64,000 bases of DNA from Pelodera strongyloides. Lineage: Eukaryota; Nematoda; Chromadorea; Rhabditida; Rhabditidae. This document shows positions 33,425 through 54,979 of the stretch, in pieces. The notes under the pieces were generated by a model, which searched no databases, was not told the DNA's origin, and worked only from the letters and a program-made list of their open reading frames with translations. The position numbers and the translations under genes are program-made. How positions within the stretch are numbered: position 1 is the stretch's first letter; each line of letters opens with the position of its first letter. The stretch spans positions 62,001-126,000 of the forward strand of contig JAANDG010000043.1 of the NCBI GenBank assembly GCA_036852015.1. Direction: 5' to 3'.

Positions 33425-36400
33425 CACATCGGTACTGGTCTTTCGGCAGATCTGGGCCGTTTCGAGGTTTGTTTTTGTGTTTATGTACATTATTTTTAAA
33501 GTCTATTGTAGTTTAGACCTTTTAAGTGTCAATCCAATTCTTTTATGAATGTTCTGTTCCATCTTGCAGCCTCTATCTGTCCTCTATGAACCAATCAATA
33601 TATCGTGTTCGACACCAATATGTGAGGGCCCGCTAGCCCCAATATACTGTTCAGGGCCACTGATTGCTCAGCGTGGTCGTTTGGTTCCAAGCCCAATGTC
33701 CTGGACCAAAGATGAAATTTGACGCCGATGTTATTATCAAGAATTTCAATAAGTAAGTGTTCCCTTTCGCCACTGGCTGAGCTGAAGTTTCCCTGAATCG
33801 CTAGTATATTGTTATATTAGATTTCTATTTGAGCACATTTTGCTTCATTATTTTAGCTTGTCCTATCCGATGACAAGGGAAAAGTTCGATGAATTTTGCA
33901 AGCAGAACTTTGCACCAATATCCTACTTGGAACTTGTTACACTACCGGACTACGTGAACGAACCCGCATTCATCAAAAATGTAAAGGAGGGCATGAGGTT
34001 AGATTTTCCTTTTTACCTAATTGGGTTTCTGATCATGTTATGTCTACAGTTCATAATTCCGTCGCCAATTGTTTGCCATATGTTTGCGCTTTTCATGAAA
34101 AAAAATTGACTTTTTTAGGAGTTTCGCCCTAAATGTTCATCAAAAATGGCAGACTTTGGCAAGAATCTTCGTCCCTGAGGTTAGTACATCGCAGCTATAC
34201 ATGTTGGTTTTTCAGAAGGTTTCTCAGCTAGTCATTTAATGTGAATAAATGCAAAAATTTCTCTCAATTAACTATTCTCACATTTCTGATATTGCAGGTT
34301 CGAATGCAAAAACTGAGCCGCTTTCCCGTATTGCCTGTTCCCAATCCATTTATAGTTCCTGGCGGCTTTTTCCAAGTCTATTTCTACTGGGATTCGTACT
34401 GGATCATAAAAGGTACGAAAACTTTGACTATATAAATCTGCAGTGTCCAGTTTGGCCCAAATACAGGAAGTATTATAGTCGATTACCCCTTCCCATATAA
34501 ATGTTTGCAGGCCTTTTGGTTTCCGACATGACACAGACTGTGCGGGGAATACTCGACAATTTTGCATACATAATTGACTATCATGGATTCATCCCAAACT
34601 CGGGGAATATTCAGTGAGTTCCAGATTATTTACATATGTAATACATAATTTCTCTTTGACAGAGTCAATGCAATTTTTGAATGTATTCTTGTTGAACCAT
34701 AAGGTTCCCTCTTGTTGTTTGGATTTGCTAGAGCTACCAACAAGCTGTTCAGGAAGGAGTTACAAGTGCACCGTAATCTCATGCAAGTTAAGGATTATCA
34801 TAACAGTTCTCCTTTTCCAGGCTTTCTCGCCGAAGTCAACCTCCCTTTTACACTCAAATGGTGTTAGAATATTACAACGCTACCAAAGATATTGATTACT
34901 TGAGAAATAAATTGCCAGTCATCGAGAAAGAAATGCAATTTTGGCGGACAAACCGAACTGTGCAGCTTCCGCTGAAGGGCAATGCTACGCTCTATCAATA
35001 CAAGGTTGGTTCATCTACTTCTTTTGTCATGTGTATTTCGATGGATCCCGGGCAGATTGGCTACCGGGAGGCTTAAAGCTAAATGCTGACCGGTTTTTGA
35101 AACATGCCAAATAACTGCTTTCTCATTCAACATATGCGAATGAGCGAATTATTATAATAAAAAAATAACACCAATTCGACCCCACTTTTTGCTAGCATAA
35201 GTACATATGAACGCAGTTATATGAGGTGCGTTGCAAAAACCGGCCTGGCTTAAAGATGACCACGATGTCTTGCTGTGCAAGCCCCCCCCCTGTGCAACCT
35301 TCCGCGAATCTTTTATTCTGATTGATTGATCGGTGAAGGACTGTGTCAATTATGTGCAAGACGCGCTACTTCTAACAAAGTATTGTTCCGCAACGTTTGT
35401 GGATGAATTTATTTTTTTCTAGGCAATCACAACCTGTCCGAGACCAGAAAATTACCAAGTAGATTTGGATCAAGGTATTCGGGGTGCCTATGCTCCCGAA
35501 GAAACATGGAGTAGTATTGCGTCAGCATGTGAAAGTGGGTGGGATTTTAGTTCAAGGTGGTTCGACTACGATGGACAACACGCATGTGAGTTGGTTTGTT
35601 GGCTTTCACTAAGTTGATCGGTCGTTGCACTTGTTGATTTAGGACTCGCTTCTTCATATTTGTAATGAATATTATAAACACTTTATCTGCTGTTTAGTCA
35701 CCAAGTATTCAATCCGGACCAATACTTTGATACCAGTCGATTTGAATGCATATATGGCTCTCAACTTTAAAACGATTGCAATCTTTTACGAATTGCTGGG
35801 GAACAAAATGTAGGTAAACTATTTCGTAAGAACTGAATATAAATATTACTGAATGGTTGCTGAATGGGCTCGTTATCACTCTTTACTTTATTTAGCATGG
35901 CGGCAAAGTACAGGGCTGAATATAATCAGCTTGTGACTGATATCGATACAGTGTTATGGAATGATGAGATCGGAGTATGGATGGACTATGATATGTCAAA
36001 TCAAGCATTCAGAAGACAGTTCTATCCAAGCAATGTCTTTCCGCTCCTTGCCAAGGTAAGTGTTGACAAACAACTATTTGAACTTCTTGAACTTTCCTTT
36101 TTTTTCTATGTGGAAGATTCATATGTTCTCAACTATGGTTCCCGCCCATGTTGCCTTGCAGCCGATAGTTTTCCTTGCAAAAATCTCGGTTCGATTTGCT
36201 CCGCAGAAGTTCACCATCAATGCTATGATAGACTTCTGTTGCAGTGGAATCAAAATTTCCATCGATTTTCAATTCTCTTTTAACCAACCCTCTCCGTGTC
36301 CGCTTATTCAGTTGATATAACTAGTGAACCATACATTGTCTATTTATAGGTTCCGTCTCCTGACAAAATAGCAAAGATATCCAAGTATCTGAACTCCACA

Positions 36401-37528
36401 AAGATCTTCGATTACAAAGGTATTTTTTTTTATCACATTGATTTAATAACTTATCCAACATATCATGCTCGCTGACATGCACTAGCAAAGAAAGTCGATG
36501 TATTTCTTGTTGGAAGTTGATAGAAATAAGATTGAATCGCTTCTTTATTCAGGTGGTGTTCCAAGCTCTCTCCCGGTCAATTCCAGTCAACAGTGGGATT
36601 TCCCCAATGTGTGGGCACCAAATGTACACCTCACTTTTATTTCACTTCTTAATTCAGGTAAGTGTATCTAACAATTGCACACAAGACCACCATGCTGCAT
36701 TCTCTTAATATAAGCAATTCCAGGGGATCCTTATCTTCAAGAACAAGCGAGGAGTATGTCGCGCAAGTTTGTGCACACTGTTAAGATGGGACTATTGAAT
36801 CCACCAGAAGGAAGGGTATGTCTCGACTTTTCTAGTAATGAGCGATCCATTTTGATGCATTAAAGGGACAGGGTATGCAATGTCTACGTTTAGAAGGCGG
36901 GAATTTGGGAAAAGTACGATGCTCGTCGTGATGACGGAACTGCTGGAGGAGGAGGAGAATATGATGTCCAAGAAGGGTTCGGATGGACTAATGGAGCTGT
37001 TCTCGATCTCATTTACAACTACAAGATCGACGATTTGCAAGGTTAGTTTTTCTGAAGATATTTTAATTTTAAACATTGTATAATTTTCTTGTATTGTTGC
37101 CAATAACCATTTTTTTATGACTTTATTTTGCTTTAGAAATTGAATCGAAATCTTTGGATGTGAATAGAGAAAGCGAAATTCAATCAGACCAAGTGCAATT
37201 GTTCATTATTTATGGATTGGCTGTCCTTCTTGGACTAATGGCGGCTTGGTAAGATTTCTTACTTACAGTGCCTTGCTAAATGATCTGGTCTGATATTTTG
37301 TGTAGAAATTGTTTGACGCTTTGCTGTAGCCTCATGTTTTTTTACCGAAAAAAGTGATGTCAATGTAAATATCATTATTTTTGTATTATTGGTATTTAAC
37401 CGTTGTTGTCTAGGTTCGCTGTACTTGGTATCATCTCTGGAAGAGCATCCAGGCTCCTTCCATTTACTCAAAGAGATGCGGGAGCAAGCAGAGCGTTGTT
37501 GGATGAGACTGAGGAATCCGATGACTAG
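33425..37528 (+). CDS. GH37 trehalase, membrane-anchored, with frameshifts in one exon and a changed signature
   Basis: Exons: 33425-33466, 33570-33752, 33857-33997, 34119-34179, 34298-34412, 34511-34613, 34821-35004, 35423-35585, 35698-35809, 35896-36055, 36350-36419, 36553-36657, 36724-36815, 36894-37041, 37137-37248 and 37414-37528. Landmarks: [37 protein letters not shown] (catalytic Asp present), [11 protein letters not shown], and [17 protein letters not shown] (catalytic Glu present). A C-terminal helix ([17 protein letters not shown]) and short tail suggest a type I membrane enzyme hydrolysing trehalose to glucose. Odd points: the Arg of the PGGRF signature is Phe, and the NGGR motif reads NSGN. 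Exon 33570-33752 moves through three frames (IYCSGPLIA, then [10 protein letters not shown], then MKFDADVII), as if two single bases were missing. Either it is an inactive enzyme or pseudogene, or the frameshifts are assembly errors. Confidence 0.85.
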
Positions 37529-38249
37529 ATAGCCTTATAGCTACAAATATTATCCCTTCGATAGCCCAAACTGTTTTATGATTTTGTCTGCTTTCCTTCT
37601 TATACAATTATCAATTATTATGCGATGATCTTTCTTCTATTTATTGAAGGCGCTCATTTTTTTTAACTACTTTTTTTATAATAAGTCTATTGTAGTGGTA
37701 GTCTCTAGTCTAGAGTTCGGGTAAGACTGCAAATTAAGATTTCGTTGTTTCTCTGGTGATACACTGTGATTAATTTCTGCGTTTTAGACGTTAATTATAG
37801 TTTTATCTGTTGTGTGGTGAACGCTTCACAATTGCCGTAGTTAAACTATATACGTGTACGAATATCTTGCCGTCATATCCATTCAGTTTAATGCGCACAC
37901 TTTGTTAATATACCGGTGATTGTTTTGTCCTTAGTCTTCTTTTAGATAGGTTTTTTTTACAAATTTCGTTATTGGCATATTCACTTTCGAATTGGTGGTT
38001 TTATCCACGATTCACAAACAATCCCTCGTGATGCTCCCCAATAATAAACCAAATGAACCTTCCGCGGCACAGAGTTGTAAATATCTACATTGTCATTTAT
38101 TTTATAATAATAAAACTTAGTGTTCAAAAGTTGGTCGCATGTCAGTGTTAGAATGTTTGGGAAAATGTGGTTTCTATTTAACTTTAAATATTGTTTTCCT
38201 TCATCCAAAATCAAAGCAACAGTAATATTCAACACTTGTTTGCTTTGAT

Positions 38250-39165
38250 CTAAAGGACATAGGTCTGATCTAAAACCAGATAGACATAGCAACGAACCTG
38301 GCCGTTTTCGGCGACAATTCCGAAGAATTTCCACTGGTTTAATTTTCTGGGAACAACGACAACCAGACGCTTTGATTTTGTCCTTCCAGAGAGTGGAGTG
38401 GACCTGATACGCTTGACTTAGAAATAATACATTGTTCTCCTATATGCCAAAGTGAATGCAAATAATACGAGCCAAATTTTTGGTGGTGGGTGGAAACATT
38501 TGGTTGTGGGTGGCGGTAGCATAGTAGTTAACGCAGTGGACCGGCAATCCAAAGACGCTGGGTTCGATTTCCGCTCGTCCAATACCCCAATTTTTCGATC
38601 ACAGTCAAAATTGTTCTCCTAGTGACTTCTTCAAGGTTTTCGTAGTGTGTAACTTACATTTCCTTCATGTATTCTCCTCCTGGACTATCTTCCACATTGT
38701 AAACAACATCGGCGTAATTCAAGTCCGGACCTCCAGTAACAAAGAACTTGATGTCGTACCCTAAAGCAAATTGACTATGCTTTGTGTTCACCTAAGGCTA
38801 AAACAACTCGTTTGGATTTTGTGAGACAACTCGTCAAAATGGTCTCCTGGTTTCAATTGTATCGGTTTACGTCAAAACATACCAGAGTTTATTCTAAAGT
38901 TGATTAGTTGAACTGCCGATCCATTAGTAATATAAACGTCCGCATGAAGTCCCATTGTTTCGTTGCGAAGTTCCCCAAGTGGGACTCCGTTATACTCTTC
39001 AGCTGTTTCTTGCGTGAAAACATTGACTGAAAGTGTAATGCTCCTTATTAACAAACAAAACACACGGAACAAATCGTAGAAGAAATATATATTGCCTTTT
39101 GGGCGCACTTATACCTTACCTGCTAGAGTTGCCAAAACGGCAAGTGTCTTGAATAATTTGTGCAT
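38250..39165 (-). CDS. Second DM13-domain secreted protein
   Basis: Exons 39165-39120 (signal peptide MHKLFKTLAVLATLA), 39026-38883 and 38760-38658 join in phase. They read VPLGELRNETMGLHADVYIT, GSAVQLINFRINSGYDIKFF and VTGGPDLNYADVVYN, matching the first half of a DM13 domain (strand, display strand, IxxF, GGP). A further exon around 38416-38298 reads KSKRLVVVVPRKLNQWKFFG in one frame and then IVAENGQ, as expected for the second half. However, the 38658 donor is phase 2 and that frame needs phase 1, so the join is not resolved; the stop may be at 38250. A SINE sits in this intron. It is shorter and more diverged than the 30745-31834 gene. Confidence 0.65.
38443..38609 (+). mobile_element. 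tRNA-derived SINE (family B) with 12-bp target duplication
   Basis: Contains an A-box (GTAGCATAGTAGTTAACGC), a B-box (GGGTTCGATTTCC), an acceptor end CTCGTCCA and the family-B tail ATACCCCAATTTTTCG, the same tail as at 19.6 kb. ATTGTTCTCCTA flanks it at 38431-38442 and 38610-38621. It is inserted in an intron of the DM13 gene. Confidence 0.85.
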
Positions 39166-40004
39166 TTCTTACGCAAACAGTGCAGTGACTTTCTTGGTTG
39201 TATCGACCAAGCGATTCAGTTGGGATTGGTAGTTTGAGATTTGTTTCGTGCATAAAGCCGCCCCCTTTAGACAGCCGAAAACCGGGTGTTATGTCTATTT
39301 GGGTTATCAACCACCCTCCGTTTCTAAGTTAACACATGCAAGTTTTTCAAAGCAAAAACTTCCCGATTGCCCATTAAACACCAAGACAGCAGACGAAACA
39401 GGAAGATTTAGCTCTCTCTTTCTCTGTCCGGTTATGTACTGACGAATTGTTTTTTTTATACGCATAGAGTGTTGAGTTGGAGGAAATACGCTGTGTGTAA
39501 ATCGACGTGTACGATTAAAGCTTACAAAGGAAACCAACTTTTTCAAAACTATAGTGAGCAAATTCAAACGAACATATCCGGTCACTAATCCGGATCAAAG
39601 CCTAGCATCTCCAGCGACTCCATTATCGTATAGTGTCTTCCGGAAAAGATTTATAATTGAATCATGCATTTCGCCCCTTTCAGGAAGTCCTTTTATCCAA
39701 TCCCTTGCAAATGCTGGGTGTTCAGTCGATTTTTTAACTCTGATGGTGAGTGCAGTTGCATATTCTGCTGCGAACAGATACAACATTAATTAGCTTATTG
39801 CTAATAATTTCAGCCGAGTGTCCCATCCATTCTCATACAATGTGACGTCCAGCTTCTATTGAAAATGATGATCAATCATGTTTTGTGGATTTACGAACTG
39901 ATATCAGTAATGGATTGATGGATAGCCGACGCCAACAAGTCGAAGACATAAACGAGAAAAGATGAGGTCAAACGTCCGAACTTTCTTTATAGGCTAATGA
40001 AGCT

Positions 40005-40006
<2 letters not shown>

Positions 40007-40038
<32 letters not shown>

Positions 40039-40045
40039 GAGAGAG
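40007..40045. repeat. (AG)n microsatellite
   Basis: Nearly pure AG tract of about 39 bases. Confidence 0.95.
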
Positions 40046-40499
40046 ATTGTGTGAAATGGAAAGTTGACTGCTCAATTTAACAGAGGTAGGAAAGTTGACT
40101 ACTCAATTTAACAGGTGTACGTCCATATACCAGAAGAAGACGTCTTGTTAAACAAGACTGTGAATGTTTTTATTGGGAATGTCAATTTCGGCAAGTTCAT
40201 TACTACATTGGTTGATTTAATATTCACATGCGTATCACTGTTGATTAATTGGCACATTTGTTATGTACAAGACCCTCAAATTCGTTCCGTACACAATACA
40301 AGAGCACCGTATCTGAAGAGCGACCAAATATTTTCAGTATTCTCGTCCTGTAGGCTTTCCCGCAATGTCAGGAGTGTGGATAAAATAGTGGCGATTTTAA
40401 AGAAGGAGAGGAGACAGCTAAAAGCTGACTCCAGGCGAGGATACTGGAGGAAATTTTGAGAACCACACTATATCACACCGCTCCTTTCCATGCTCCTTC

Positions 40500-40518
40500 C
40501 TCTCTCTCTCTCTCTCCC

Positions 40519-40558
<40 letters not shown>
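40500..40558. repeat. (CT)n microsatellite
   Basis: CT tract of about 59 bases with two CTGA interruptions. Confidence 0.95.
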
Positions 40559-40561
<3 letters not shown>

Positions 40562-40600
40562 GTCTCTTCCCCTCTTTTTAAACCCATTTTCGCTCACTAT

Positions 40601-40870
40601 TCATATCCAGCTCAATGTATGTGTATTATGCCTCGTAATCATTTCTTTGTAACGTGCAGCAGTAACTACGTGAGTTTTACGGAAATTAGCCATATTCCGA
40701 TCGTTTCGCAACTGCGTTGCTAAAGTTCCAGTTGAATCTGTAAATACATAAGGAAAAGTCAATATTGAAAGAAGCGTAACGAAAATGATTTGCAAGATCA
40801 TGATTAAAACCATGGTAAAGAAAAGTGATTTGTAATCCCTGAACCACCGACTAACCAAAACCAAAACCAT
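40601..40870 (-). CDS. Possible small type II membrane protein, 89 residues
   Basis: ATG at 40870 opens a frame beginning MVLVLVSRWFRDYKSLFFTM with a following hydrophobic stretch (VLIMILQIIFVTLLSILTFP), then a hydrophilic part (TQLRNDRNMANFRKTH). A basic N-terminus plus a single helix resembles type II membrane enzymes, and a GTAGTT after NFRKTH could be a donor. No family match and no downstream exon found. Confidence 0.25.
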   Translation of the reverse strand: MVLVLVSRWFRDYKSLFFTMVLIMILQIIFVTLLSILTFPYVFTDSTGTLATQLRNDRNMANFRKTHVVTAARYKEMITRHNTHTLSWI

Positions 40871-41526
40871 TTTTATTCTAATGGCAGAGTCAGTGGTAGT
40901 AACTCCAATTCGCCTGTGATGTATTTATGGGATTGCCCCTCAGCCAATTAGTCCCACATGTTCGAATTGTGTCAGTTCATTGGAAAATAACACTGGCAAA
41001 ATATATTCGTCACTGCAGAATTTCTTTTTAGCGAAAGTGAATCGACGTCAAGGGGTCACTTTAAATTACAACTCATAGGAAAGTGACTTGTATACATACT
41101 GTATTCGTTTGATTCAAAAATGGTTTATAATTTTGACATTCTTCGCACTTCCTCTTGCCATTTACACACTTAATTAGCTGGTTCAAAATAAATATATATT
41201 TGTGCACATTTCAGCTTTTTTTTTCGATTTGATTTAACTTTAAATCTCTTCAGGTGTCTAATGCAATAAAGAACATATTTCATTATCTTGTTCGACTCTT
41301 CGAACTTTTGGTAGTCTGGCAATTTGAGCCGAGTGCACCTCCTCCTTTATTAGGATTGTGAACGGAAGTTATGGAGCGTTGCTACGTGTTCAGAATGGTT
41401 GGATAGTGGGGGTGCTGAATTGGTGCCCTTGGTGGGTAATGAATGTGCGGGCGTTTTGGGGGAGAGTGCTGGGCGCCCCTGTTCCCTTTTCAGATGGGGC
41501 TTCCATTGCATCGATTGAGGCCAAGA

Positions 41527-41546
41527 CCCCCCCCCCCCCCCCCCCC
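41527..41546. repeat. Poly-C run of 20 bases
   Basis: A pure C homopolymer in an otherwise AT-rich region. Confidence 0.98.
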
Positions 41547-42048
41547 AAATGGTCACATTGCACGATAGACATTGCTCTCCATAAGACCCGACCAAAGTAC
41601 CAATTTACTACAATTACTCATATTACCTAAAAATCAATTACGTTAATTCATCGATAGTTACCTAAATCATCGAGAGCTATCTAAACTCTCTGGGACCTGA
41701 CCAGTAGGTGTTCACCTAAAGCACGTCATGCTTTGGTTGCCAAATTTCACTTGCTCCTAACGCCAAACAAAGTTTCTTTTCCTTGTATGGGAACTAACAG
41801 ATCACAGAAAACACGCGGAAGGGACATATCACATACTTTATTGAATTCGCAATTTGAACGTAACTTTTATTGAAGTCTACTTTTGTGAATTCCGACGATT
41901 TTTTTTACTTTCACCGATTTTTTTTTTGGATCTTCTCGCTATATCTTTACCGATCTCTTCTGTGTTGCCATCGTATAATATTTAGCAGTGATTGTTTTCC
42001 AGTTGATACTGCTTGAATGTGCCGCTGACTCTTTGCCGTCCGCGGTTG

Positions 42049-51327
<9,279 letters not shown>

Positions 51328-51402
51328 CCAGTAAAATACACGACCAGGACTAGTTTATTCTCGTAATTTTTTTATTGATAAGGTTCTCCCATATAGTTTC
51401 GG

Positions 51403-51408
51403 TAATAA
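51403..51408 (+). promoter_or_regulatory. Poly(A) signal of sad-1
   Basis: AATAAA about 75 bases after the sad-1 stop codon; the region from here to 52387 shows no gene. Confidence 0.5.
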
Positions 51409-52387
51409 AGTAAGGGTGAATATCGGCTTATTCCTTCCTACGCACTACTACTATCTCTTTCATACAATTGGATGCTTATATGTCATACACACTCAAACTC
51501 GTCCAGTATTAGTTTATTTATATTTTTGTTAGCTCACCGTTTTGTGTTGTTAGGTACTTGTTTAAAACATAATTGTAGGTTGTTATGATTTCAATTATTT
51601 TAATCCTTTACACGTTGATGTTTTTATTGTCAGTTTTTGGCACAGAATCGTTGTCCAAAACTGTCTGACAATTAGGCACGTAGCGTACATTCAATTATCT
51701 GTTCCTACTAAAATTGTCTTTTTTCCACCTTGTCTTGGGTATTCATCGTATTGCATTGAATTTATTTACTTCGTGGTTTTCAATTTTTCTTCAGTGTGTG
51801 TTTAGATGTAAAACATGGCTCAGAATATAATTATTCAGAAATGCCTCACTTCCGAAATTGTATGAAATCCTAAATCCTAATTTTCGAGCAGTTCGCAGTT
51901 GCCTGTTTACTTTACTAATCACCACATTCGCCCGGGTCAGTCCCATTCTTTAAACTCTAATATCATTATCCCGTAATTTTTATGAAACAGTCACCAAAGA
52001 GACTTTTTTTGGACAAGTTTTCGTCTATTAGTTCGTGTGACCAATCTTTTTTTTTTCTTGAAAAACACGATAGTATGCTATTGTGAATTGAGAACTAGAA
52101 AAGTAGTTTATATAAAATGCGTTTCATTTCCTTCATCCTTTGTGTGTTCTTCCCCATTAGTTTCGTGATGAAAACGTTTTGTCTGGTAAAATCTTTATTT
52201 TACTCTGTCAATTTGTAAGGCACACTTCAGAGCAAGGAAAAAGCATAATTGCAAAGTATTCGATGTGATCATTTCGCTCGAAGAAGAATAAGATGGTCAG
52301 TACTAACAGTAACAATAGTTAGTTAAGAGATCTCTGCACACAGTGGGTCAATTATTATGTGATAAATCGAGTCGTTACGAAGAGGCA

Positions 52388-53281
52388 TTAATAATAGTCC
52401 GCACTAGCCATAACATATAGAAAAATAATACAAATCATCGCAACCAACATCAAGCTCTCCGTAATATTTGCCGTGTTGCAGTAGTCGTTGAAACAAGTGC
52501 ACTAAAATCATTTTCATCTTGGAAACATTATGATGTAGCAATAAATCACTTACCATTAGACGATGTCTGTATGTCCGCCTGTGGTCACGAGCTTTTTTTA
52601 TATATGCACCATTGTCAGTCGTCAGAGTTGGACATTGCCCCAACGTTGATTTGTGTTGTTTAATCGAAAAAGAGAAACACCACTTACCTTTACAACTCTT
52701 GCTCCAAACATATTGTACTGCTCACACATATCTGCTCCTCCGAACGGAATAATGGAACATCCGCGTATCATTGAGACAATATGGTTTTCTCCGTCGTAGA
52801 AGTTACCCACTGTAATGTTGCCCAGTTAATACGATATCCGCAAAATAGGCAGTAAAATCACTATTTCAATACCCGTACAAGCAAAAATAGAAACAATTGA
52901 CTCACTTTTATCGACACCTCCATTGTACACAGCAATCTTCACGCACCCAAATAACCCATACTGACAAGAGGTTGCGGTGTACTTGCATTCGGAGCCCTAG
53001 AACACATAGGGTTTCCCATAAATGAATAACAACAACTAGGTACCAAATTCGGTTCTAAACATTAAAATTCAAGAAATTAGTTTAAGAAATTGATCTCAAA
53101 ATGCAACTAAGAAATTTCAATATTTCAAACGTAATATTAGAAATTAATTATTTTTACCAACAAAAAAGAGACGCACCTGTGAACTTGTGCATTCATAGCA
53201 CGTTATTCCAGAAGATAAGTGGAAATTGGAGATGAAGAATATGACCGATAGGACAACATTTAATGTGTGGCAAAAATTCAT
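52388..53281 (-). CDS. Ly6/uPAR-domain GPI-anchored protein, 143 residues
   Basis: Exons 53281-53177, 52996-52906, 52809-52688 and 52501-52388 join in phase. A signal peptide (NVVLSVIFFISNFHLSS) is followed by ITCYECTSSQ, the standard Ly6 opening. Further cysteines are in SECKYTATSCQYGLFGC, RGCSIIPFGGADMCEQ and CTCFNDYCNTA, the last giving the terminal C-x-C...CN signature. The C-terminus (ESLMLVAMICIIFLYVMAS) is a hydrophobic GPI signal. Ly6 proteins act at the cell surface as receptor modulators or structural proteins. In nematodes they form large families with unknown ligands. The gene looks intact and lies convergent with sad-1. Confidence 0.88.
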
Positions 53282-54065
53282 GCTTCATGTATAATTATAC
53301 CCGTAATATCGACGATAATTAACAGTTGTGACGAGAAGGAGATCAACAGTTTTTCTGGCCTGAAATCGAAAGGCGATGTATATAACTACCACCAGTAGTG
53401 TGGGGTGTGGATCATGTAAAAACTGTGATTTATTGAAACACATGTTGCAGTAACTGAGCGAAATCATGTGCGCCAAACCACCGACTTCCTGGAATAAAAT
53501 GGACTTTTTCTTACAAATGCACATTCAAAAAATAGGAAACAAAATAGTTATTTAAATGATGACACGGGATTTGAATATATGGTTATACGAGTTGGTGTCA
53601 GTTTTCCGAATTGAAGCCTGGAATCGATGAATGTTATTCGTATTCATATGAATCACTGATTCCTATTGCCTTTCGGCATTCCTTAACAATAGAAAACGTT
53701 GTTTGCGCATTGGAATAGCATCCGGACCTCACGCCTTGCGAATTGATACTCACTCAGTCAACAAATAATACAAAGTCACACTTATTAAGAATGGTCTTGG
53801 TGATCATAGCAGTCACCGTTTGACAATTGTCTGAAATAAATCTTTAACAAAATACAACAACTGGGTGGCAATGAAACTAATAGAGTCGGAATATTCATTG
53901 ATTTATATGTAGGGTCGTTAGACCCGAGCACACACAGTATATACCTGTTCGAAGAACTTTCAACGCACCTTCATGCTGTCTACTTATCAAGTCTGTACGG
54001 ATTCGTACTGGTGGTTTTTCATTACGATCTGTAATGTTCCTACACTCACCTTTTTGAATGCTTTC
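53282..54065. other. Intergenic, no gene seen
   Basis: No convincing exon or repeat on either strand. Confidence 0.5.
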
Positions 54066-54498
54066 TATTGATAGTATGGCCGAAAACCTTCACAATGCGA
54101 AAATTACCTAAAATTACATTTTCTCCCCGAGGTAGGAGAGCTTGCTCAAAAAGCTAAACTACCTCGAATTTATAAAACAATTGGAGTACCGCAGCCTAGC
54201 TAAATGGGAAATAGCCTGACAGGGTTGGAGGTGCATATATTGTTGTGAAAGACAGAGGATGCTAAAAGGGCCCTGTATCTTCTAGCGTCTCTAGCCCTGC
54301 TACGCTATTTCCCACTTACCACGGCTGCGGTACTCCAATTGTTTTATAAATTCGAGGTAGTTTAGCTTTTTGACCAAGCTCTCCTACTTCGGGGAGCAAA
54401 GAAAATTTACTGCAATTTTCGCATTTTGACCGTCATAGGTCATACTATCAATATAAAGTATGAAAAAGGTGCAATTCGAGGTGAACCGATCCCTTTAA
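54066..54498. mobile_element. TTAA-type hairpin MITE, copy 6 (truncated left end)
   Basis: Same subfamily as 15298-15781: arms contain GAGAGCTTGCTCAAAAAGC and its complement, and the right end is GGTGAACCGATCCCTTTAA. The outer part of the left arm is missing; homology begins near TTGATAGTATG at about 54069. Confidence 0.88.
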
Positions 54499-54979
54499 AC
54501 GCTAAGTAGCTCCAATGTTTCCATGATATCGACTATTCTAATCATGAACAGATAACCTGTCAACAATGAGTGATCACAAAAAATACCACTCACAGACTTT
54601 CACTAAATTCCCCTAATGGTCGAACATCGCGATCTGGGTAGCTCTTTTTGGTTTTTAACATTTGTGTTTTCACCAGACTGGATTATTCAAGTGATTGATA
54701 TTTATCAATAATGTGCGGAATATGCCAAGACACGAAACAATCTATCACCACAACAATGGAACCCGTAAGTCTCTTTCTTGTATCCCACATGCTTGATTTT
54801 AGTCAAAGGAATTTTGTTTTCAGTACATATATCAATAGTATCGACGAGTGTTAATATTGTTCATAGAATGACCTTCATACATATATCACAGGGAGTTATG
54901 TAAAGTAACGGCTCTCACTGAAGAGGCATATAAACTCATCAAGTTGCACAGCTCCAAGCATAAGCAAACAACTTGCAAC
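54499..54979. promoter_or_regulatory. Upstream region shared by the two secreted paralogues
   Basis: The stretch around 54675-54735 (TTATTCAAGTGATTGAT, AATAATGTGCGGAA) is repeated at about 60780-60840 before the second copy, so the duplication included the promoter. A TATAAA-like motif (GCATATAAACTC) lies about 55 bases before the ATG. Confidence 0.5.

Larger units (their letters stand above)
39166..42048. other. Intergenic region, no confirmed gene
   Basis: Contains AG and CT microsatellites and a 20-base C run. ORFs 39307-39585 (-), 40115-40459 (+) and 41358-41630 show no family features. Confidence 0.5.

Noticed and set aside
36861..36880. ATTAAAGGGACAGGG in a trehalase intron as another MITE end
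   Set aside because: No complementary end or palindrome nearby; a single short match is not enough.
41358..41630. Overlapping ORFs on both strands around the poly-C run
   Set aside because: They depend on translating the homopolymer and show no protein features.
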